Origin: Klebsiella pneumoniae
GTDB taxonomy: Bacteria; Pseudomonadota; Gammaproteobacteria; Pseudomonadales; Pseudohongiellaceae
Assembly (NCBI GenBank): GCA_945869725.1
Contig: CAMBPO010000006.1
Coordinates: 1 to 64,000, forward strand
Reading direction: 5' to 3'
Length of the DNA: 64,000 bases
The notes under the pieces are model-generated. The model was not told where the DNA came from. It was given only the letters and a program-made list of their open reading frames with translations, and made no database searches. Position 1 is the first letter of the stretch. Each line of letters opens with the position of its first letter. Below are positions 60,101-64,000 of this stretch, in pieces. A program made the position numbers and the translations under genes.

Positions 60101-60839
60101 AGCCATGCTGACCGAGATAATTGATAACAAGCTGCTAAAAGCCCAGGCAGTTTTCGGCTTTTGGCCGGCCAGGCGCAGTGCTCAGAATGACGTCACGGTC
60201 TTTGCTGATGAATCATGTAAGTCTGCCCTGCATACCTTTAACTTCCTTAGACAACAGGCTGCCAAGGCTGACAGTATCCCTAATTTGTCTCTCGCCGATT
60301 TTGTGGCGACCCAAGAACAGGCTGGCTGTGACTACATTGGAGCTTTTGCGGTGACCACTGGTGTGGGGGCGCAGCAACTGGCTGAGAAATATGAAAAAGA
60401 AAACAATGACTACAATGCGCTGATGGTCAAAGCGTTAGCGGACCGCCTTGCAGAAGCATTCGCAGAGCATCTACACGAAAAGGTCAGACGTGAATTCTGG
60501 GGATACGCACCGGATGAGTCTCTTGATAATGAAGCCTTGATTAAAGAAAAGTATCGAGGCATCAGACCCGCCCCCGGTTATCCAGCGTGCCCGGAACACT
60601 CCGACAAAGCGGCTGTCTTCGATTTACTGGGTATAGACGGAAAAATAGACATGTCGTTAACAGAGAGTTTTGCCATGTTACCCGCCGCCAGTGTCAGCGG
60701 TTTCTACTTTGCACATCCGGAATCGCGTTATTTTGCAGTTGGGAAAATTAACACGGATCAGTTGTCAGACTATGCAGCACGACGTGGCGTCACAATGGAT
60801 GAAGCAAAACGCTTGTTGATGCCTATTCTGTTGGACTGA
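57141..60839 (+). CDS. metH: Cobalamin-dependent methionine synthase MetH
   Basis: Methylates homocysteine from 5-methyltetrahydrofolate with B12. The 1232-residue protein has all four modules: homocysteine barrel ([10 protein letters not shown] ... zinc ligand [11 protein letters not shown] near residue 310), folate barrel ([20 protein letters not shown]), B12 domain ([14 protein letters not shown], ~755, with the cobalt-ligand histidine, plus GLSGLITPS and IGGATTS) and the C-terminal SAM-activation domain ([14 protein letters not shown]). It needs external or self-made cobalamin; no riboswitch was recognised in the 200-base leader. Confidence 0.98.
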   Translation: MKQHPSFQLLRQALGERIVILDGAMGTMIQREKLQDSDFRGDRFLSHPSDLGGNNDLLTLTRPDVISRIHLAYLHAGADIIETNTFNSTSVSQSDYGLQALVHELNYEGARLAKACCDEVTALQPDKPRFVAGVIGPTSRTASLSPDVNDPGFRNTSFDTLVVDYEVAAAALIAGGADILLIETIFDTLNAKAAVFAVQNVFERLGVELPIMISGTITDASGRTLSGQTVEAFWNALAHANPISIGFNCALGAEQLRPHIQEISKLANTFVSAHPNAGLPNAFGEYDQSAREMADIVEEFAASGFLNIIGGCCGTTPLHIKTVAEAVSKYPARKIPDVPVKCRLSGLEAFSIDTSSLFVNIGERTNVTGSRKFARLIIENQYNDALDVALQQVESGAQIIDINMDEGMLDSRAAMEKFLRLIAAEPDISRVPIMIDSSKWEVIETGLKNIQGKGIVNSISLKEGEAEFIEKARLCRRYGAAVVVMAFDESGQADTLAKKQSICKRSYDLLVQRVGFPPEDIIFDPNIFAIATGIEEHNNYAVDFIESCNYIRKNLPHALISGGVSNVSFSFRGNDPVREAIHSVFLYHAIRAGLNMGIVNAGQLAVYDTIPAELRERVEDIVLNRHSDGTDRLMEIAGLYSGSGTVEAQEDLQWRSATVQERITHALVKGNTRFIEEDTEAARQLYEFPIQVIEGPLMDGMNVVGDLFGSGKMFLPQVVKSARVMKQAVAYLLPYIEAEKARSGNAHKAKGKVLMATVKGDVHDIGKNIVGVVLACNNYDIIDLGVMVPCEKILQAAREHKVDIIGLSGLITPSLDEMVHVAKEMQRLDFNVPLLIGGATTSKAHTAVKIEQHYKNNVTVYVPDASRSVTVVSSLLSAETRDSFVETVRKEYETVRARTSGRDQGKNLLTFAEANQNAGQFQWHQHTITRPKSLGAQVLADYPLKVLVPYIDWTPFFITWSLAGKYPQILKDDIVGQAARDLFADAQAMLTEIIDNKLLKAQAVFGFWPARRSAQNDVTVFADESCKSALHTFNFLRQQAAKADSIPNLSLADFVATQEQAGCDYIGAFAVTTGVGAQQLAEKYEKENNDYNALMVKALADRLAEAFAEHLHEKVRREFWGYAPDESLDNEALIKEKYRGIRPAPGYPACPEHSDKAAVFDLLGIDGKIDMSLTESFAMLPAASVSGFYFAHPESRYFAVGKINTDQLSDYAARRGVTMDEAKRLLMPILLD

Positions 60840-60884
60840 CGCGGAAAATTTGAGTCTCATTCAAGCAAAACATCAGGAGTTAGA

Positions 60885-61112
60885 ATGACGAAGTACAGCG
60901 AACAAGAGAAACCACTAGCAGTACAGGAGTCTTTGCCATTCTGGAGGATGTTTATCAGTGTTTTTCAAGCGAGTTTTGGAGTACAAAACAAAGAGAACAA
61001 GCAGCGAGACTTTGAAAAAGGTTCCGTCAAGGGCTTTGTCGCAGCCGCGCTGATTTTCACAGTGCTATTTGTAATGACACTGGTGATTATAGTTAGTCTG
61101 GTATTGCCCTGA
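60885..61112 (+). CDS. DUF2970 family small membrane protein
   Basis: A 75-residue protein with a cytosolic Gln/Glu/Lys-rich head containing the family segment PFWRMFISVFQASFGVQNKENKQRDFEKGS and one C-terminal membrane helix (~50-73, FVAAALIFTVLFVMTLVIIVSL). Function unknown. AGGAG lies before the ATG; it follows metH by 45 bases and is probably co-transcribed or has its own start. It is convergent with the 43-residue gene. Confidence 0.85.
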   Translation: MTKYSEQEKPLAVQESLPFWRMFISVFQASFGVQNKENKQRDFEKGSVKGFVAAALIFTVLFVMTLVIIVSLVLP

Positions 61113-61123
61113 GATTTCAGGGC
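61106..61123. terminator. Hairpin at convergent stop codons
   Basis: GCCCTGA and TCAGGGC form a 7-bp stem with a 4-base loop, spanning the stop codon of the DUF2970 gene and ending just before the stop codon of the 43-residue gene. No T-run follows, so termination efficiency is unclear. Confidence 0.5.
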
Positions 61124-61255
61124 TTAACTAGCCACGTAGAAAATGACCAGCCCTAAACAAACGACCACAATCGAGAACATAGCCATCGCATCCACGCGGC
61201 TGTTCTCTTCCATCTCTTCTGGCGTGTATTCTGATTCAGTATTGTGGTGACTCAT
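61124..61255 (-). CDS. Small membrane protein (43 residues), unknown
   Basis: The frame is open up to 61318, but the ATG at 61255 gives the best protein: MSHHNTESEYTPEEMEENSR, an acidic head, followed by one hydrophobic helix (~26-42, AMFSIVVVCLGLVIFYVAS). The upstream longer start would add a peptide of no clear type. Acidic N-terminus plus a single C-terminal helix resembles other small tail-anchored proteins, but I recognise no family. It is convergent with the DUF2970 gene. Confidence 0.6.
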   Translation of the reverse strand: MSHHNTESEYTPEEMEENSRVDAMAMFSIVVVCLGLVIFYVAS

Positions 61256-61494
61256 AAAATTTTCTCTCTGAAGTTCATCTATGGCGCTGTATTCTAAAGA
61301 ATTCCCTCTGATAATCAAGAAGCGCGAGACAGAGTTTGTAGAAACCCTGCCCTACTTGAGACGATTTGTACTAATCACAGCGTTAAACGTCATAAGAATT
61401 GGGGTTTTTATGCATAGAATTCAAAAGGCGATTTTATTACACTAAGATGCCCCGTTCAAAGTTGATTTCGCAAACAGAGTCCAAACAGAAAATC

Positions 61495-63168
61495 ATGTAC
61501 CGATATGACCAGTATGATCATCAAATGCTCGCAGACAGGATTGCGCAGTTCCGGGATCAAACCCGACGTTTTCTTGAAGGACAATTGAGCGATGCGGAGT
61601 TCTTGCCGCTCAGACTCCAGAATGGATTGTATGTGCAGCGTCTGGCACCAATGCTGAGAGTTGCCATTCCTTACGGTATGTTGTCTTCTGCTCAAATGCG
61701 CAAACTGGCGTTTATCGCAGATCAGTTTGACAAAGGTTACGGCCACTTGACCACACGTCAGAATATTCAGTTTAACTGGCCGGCACTGGCGGATGTGCCT
61801 GACATACTGGCGCACCTGGCAGAAGTGGAAATGCATGCGATTCAAACCAGTGGCAACTGTATTCGTAACACTACAACCGATCAGTTCGCCGGCGTGGCCG
61901 TAGATGAGGTAGAAGACGCCCGTGCGTACTGCGAGATCATTAGGCAATGGTCGACTTTCCACCCGGAGTTTGCTTTTCTGCCTCGTAAATTCAAGATTGC
62001 AGTATGTGGCACTCGCAAAGACCAAGCCGCAACACAGGTACACGATATCGGCCTATATCTGCTCAAAAACGAACACAATGAGATTGGTTTTCGTGTGCTG
62101 GTCGGTGGCGGACTGGGTAGAACACCAGTCATCGGCAGCGAAATTAATGCGTTTTTACCGCAAGAGCACCTACTCACCTACCTCGATGCCATTCTCAGGG
62201 TCTACAACCGGGAAGGCAGGCGGGATAATAAATACAAAGCACGTATAAAGATTCTCGTCAAAGAGACCGGGGTATCCGATTTCCGGGATAAAGTAGAGTA
62301 CGAGTGGATGCTGCTCAAAGATGGACCACTGACACTGACCCGTGTCGAAGTGGAGCGATGCCGGGCGTTTTTTCATGACCCTCAGTACAAGTCTTTACCG
62401 TCTCATAGCAATGATCTGGAGGCCGCACTCAATACTGATGTTTTGTTCTCGGCATGGTACGAACAAAACATATCTGAACATAAAAAGCCCGGCTACGCGA
62501 TTGTGACTGTCTGCGTGAAGAAAACAGGCTTTGCCCCCGGCGATTTGGACTCTGATCAGATGCGGTTTATAGCTGACTTGTCGGAGCGGTATAGTTTTGG
62601 GGAAATGCGCATCACCCACACGCAAAACCTCGTTTTAGCAGATGTCGAGAAGAGCCAGCTTTATGATTTATGGAAAGATCTGAAAACAAAGGATCTTGAG
62701 GCAGATAATCTTGGCTTGCTCAGTGACATGATTTGCTGCCCCGGAGGCGACTTCTGCTCACTTGCCAATGCCAAATCAATTCCGGTGGCTGAAGCAATAC
62801 AACGACGATTCTCTGTCAGCCAACTGCGCGAGATCGGTCAGTTGAGCCTGAATATCTCCGGCTGTATGAATGCCTGCGGCCACCACCATGTCGGCAATAT
62901 CGGCATACTGGGTGTGGATAAAAAGGGCGAAGAGTATTTCCAGATTTCGCTGGGGGGATCCGCTGATCACAACACTGCTTTGGGAAAGATTGTGGGTCCT
63001 TCGTTCTCTCAGGAAGAAGTACCTGACGTCATCGAAAAGATTGTCACGGTTTATCAGCAGCATAAAGCCTCTGGAGAGAGTTTTTTACATACTTACAACC
63101 GGTTGGGCATGGACCCGTTTAAGGAAGCGCTTTATGGTACCAAGGCAGATGAGCACCACACTGATTAA
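61495..63168 (+). CDS. cysI: Sirohaem nitrite/sulfite reductase hemoprotein
   Basis: Assimilatory reductase with a sirohaem and 4Fe-4S centre, reducing sulfite to sulfide (or nitrite to ammonia). The 557-residue product has two ferredoxin-like repeats (TTRQNIQFNWP, QTSGNCIRNTTTDQFAG, and later ITHTQNLVLADV) and the cluster ligands CCPGGDFCS and NISGCMNACGHHHVGN. The ATG at 61495 gives MYRYDQYDHQMLADRIAQF, the family start; ATGs at 61447 and further up would add unrelated residues. The assignment as CysI-type rests on the adjacent DUF934 gene, which accompanies this form in pseudomonads. Confidence 0.92.
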   Translation: MYRYDQYDHQMLADRIAQFRDQTRRFLEGQLSDAEFLPLRLQNGLYVQRLAPMLRVAIPYGMLSSAQMRKLAFIADQFDKGYGHLTTRQNIQFNWPALADVPDILAHLAEVEMHAIQTSGNCIRNTTTDQFAGVAVDEVEDARAYCEIIRQWSTFHPEFAFLPRKFKIAVCGTRKDQAATQVHDIGLYLLKNEHNEIGFRVLVGGGLGRTPVIGSEINAFLPQEHLLTYLDAILRVYNREGRRDNKYKARIKILVKETGVSDFRDKVEYEWMLLKDGPLTLTRVEVERCRAFFHDPQYKSLPSHSNDLEAALNTDVLFSAWYEQNISEHKKPGYAIVTVCVKKTGFAPGDLDSDQMRFIADLSERYSFGEMRITHTQNLVLADVEKSQLYDLWKDLKTKDLEADNLGLLSDMICCPGGDFCSLANAKSIPVAEAIQRRFSVSQLREIGQLSLNISGCMNACGHHHVGNIGILGVDKKGEEYFQISLGGSADHNTALGKIVGPSFSQEEVPDVIEKIVTVYQQHKASGESFLHTYNRLGMDPFKEALYGTKADEHHTD

Positions 63169-63652
63169 GCACGGTACTCTGGTGCCTGATGCTTGGGTTT
63201 TAGTAAGGTCACCTGATGAACTGGAAAATCTTGAAAAACGCAGCGGCGAAGATTTGATACTGCCATTAGCGTTGTGGCTGACTGAGCAGCAATCAATTGC
63301 GTCCAGACAGGGCCAGACAGCGGTTTGGTTGAACAGCAATGAAATACCTGAATCCATTGCCGGGTATCTGGATCGACTGCCCTTGGTAGCACTGAATTTT
63401 CCTGAGTTTAAAGATGGAAGACCTTATTCCAGCGCCCGAGAACTGAGGCAGCGCTGGCGATACCAAGGCGAAATCCGTGCTGTGGGTGACGTGCTCAGAG
63501 ATCAACTATTCTTCATGAAACGATGTGGCTTCGACGCGTTTTTGTTACGTGAAGACCAGAATCTTGATGCGGCCCTATCAGCCTTCCATGATTTTCAAGA
63601 TGCCTATCAGCCGGGTATCATTCAACCATTGCCACTTTTCCGCCGACGCTGA
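63149..63652 (+). CDS. DUF934 family protein, partner of sulfite reductase
   Basis: A 167-residue protein of the DUF934 family. The body has a Pro/Gly-rich FPEFKDGRPYSSARELRQRWRY segment and ends with the family-typical PLFRRR. The ATG at 63149 overlaps the end of the reductase gene by 20 bases, so the two are translationally coupled. Pairing with the CysI-type reductase is widespread in pseudomonads; its molecular role is not established. Confidence 0.88.
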   Translation: MSTTLIKHGTLVPDAWVLVRSPDELENLEKRSGEDLILPLALWLTEQQSIASRQGQTAVWLNSNEIPESIAGYLDRLPLVALNFPEFKDGRPYSSARELRQRWRYQGEIRAVGDVLRDQLFFMKRCGFDAFLLREDQNLDAALSAFHDFQDAYQPGIIQPLPLFRRR

Positions 63653-63666
63653 ACCGCATCGGCATG

Positions 63667-64000
63667 TCAATCTATGTGGTGATCCAATACCAACCTGCCG
63701 GTACTCTGACCGGCAAGCACGGTCTTTAATGCAGCGTCCAAACCACTCATGCCCACCTTTGTCTCAAGTTTGACCAAGCCATCAGGTTTCCAGTTTGTCG
63801 CCAGTTTATTCCAGAGCTGCCGTTTGTGAGCCAGGGGCAGATTGACTGAATCCACACCCAGCAGATTCACTCCCCTCAAAATAAAGGGAAACACGCTTGC
63901 CTGAAACTGGGGAGAGGCCACAAGACCACAGCAGGCAACACTGCCGCCGTACTTGAGAGATTTGACGATATTGAACAAAATGTCACCACCTACCGCATCA
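63667..64000 (-). CDS. Acrylyl-CoA reductase-like quinone oxidoreductase AcuI/YhdH (partial, N-terminus beyond window)
   Basis: C-terminal ~111 residues of an MDR-family NADPH oxidoreductase of the YhdH/AcuI type, which reduces acryloyl-CoA (from propionate-like or DMSP metabolism) to propionyl-CoA. The visible segment has DAVGGDILFNIVKSLKYGG, SVACCGLVASPQFQASVFP and FILRGVNLLGVDSVNLP, characteristic of that subgroup. The stop is at 63667; the catalytic and nucleotide-binding N-terminal half is outside the window. Confidence 0.9.
   Translation of the reverse strand, partial: DAVGGDILFNIVKSLKYGGSVACCGLVASPQFQASVFPFILRGVNLLGVDSVNLPLAHKRQLWNKLATNWKPDGLVKLETKVGMSGLDAALKTVLAGQSTGRLVLDHHID

Overview
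The window is a 64 kb piece of chromosome from a gammaproteobacterium, most likely a marine, obligately respiratory heterotroph related to the Pseudomonadales/Cellvibrionales-type lineages (inference). This rests on the gene orders (rpmF-plsX-fabD-fabG-acpP-fabF-pabC-mltG, sdhCDAB-sucAB-lpd-sucCD divergent from gltA, ffs-dnaX-ybaB-recR), on a complete TCA core with NADH-type citrate synthase, and on a TonB2/TtpC-like energy-transduction operon typical of marine gammaproteobacteria. No plasmid, prophage, rRNA or CRISPR signal was seen. Almost all of it is conserved core genome.

Layout. 1-8.3 kb (minus strand): fatty-acid/phospholipid synthesis operon, from yceD and rpmF through plsX, fabD, fabG, acpP and fabF to pabC and a truncated mltG; fabH is missing from its usual place, and rluC lies upstream. 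8.4-12.1 kb: argS (plus) convergent with htpG (minus). 12.2-17.3 kb (minus): six tightly packed genes for DUF3450, TtpC-like ExbB, ExbB, ExbD, TonB and a TPR protein, closed by a terminator. 17.8-28.9 kb (minus): sdhCDAB-sucAB-lpd-sucCD. 29.3-30.6 kb: gltA, divergent from sdh. 30.7-32.4 kb: tRNA-Ala(GGC) with its own strong promoter, then gltX. 32.5-40.6 kb: dusA, a TerB-like gene, mlaA-like, hrpA and fadD. 40.6-43.0 kb (minus): a little-known module of membrane protein, MoxR AAA+ ATPase and VWA protein. 43.1-47.6 kb (minus): ycgN, rnd, recR, ybaB, dnaX and 4.5S RNA. 47.7-51.5 kb (minus): a tandem pair of PQQ-type dehydrogenases. 51.6-54.5 kb: tRNA-Ser(GGA), queF, a YadGH-like ABC exporter and tRNA-Glu(TTC). 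54.6-55.6 kb: a one-kilobase stretch with no convincing gene. 55.6-64 kb: dimeric dUTPase, nfuA, metH, a DUF2970 protein, a 43-residue membrane protein, a sirohaem nitrite/sulfite reductase with DUF934, and a truncated acuI/yhdH.

How they work together. The TCA block supplies NADH and quinol from acetyl-CoA; the adjacent TonB-type complex would spend proton-motive force on outer-membrane uptake; the two periplasmic quinoproteins would feed electrons from sugars or alcohols directly to quinone if PQQ is available. The most notable sequence-level finding is an A10 tract in dnaX placed so that a -1 slip meets a stop codon at once, predicting a 376-residue gamma subunit beside the 538-residue tau. 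I found no wholly new system; the least-characterised parts are the TtpC/DUF3450/TPR operon, the MoxR-VWA-membrane module and the empty region near 55 kb.
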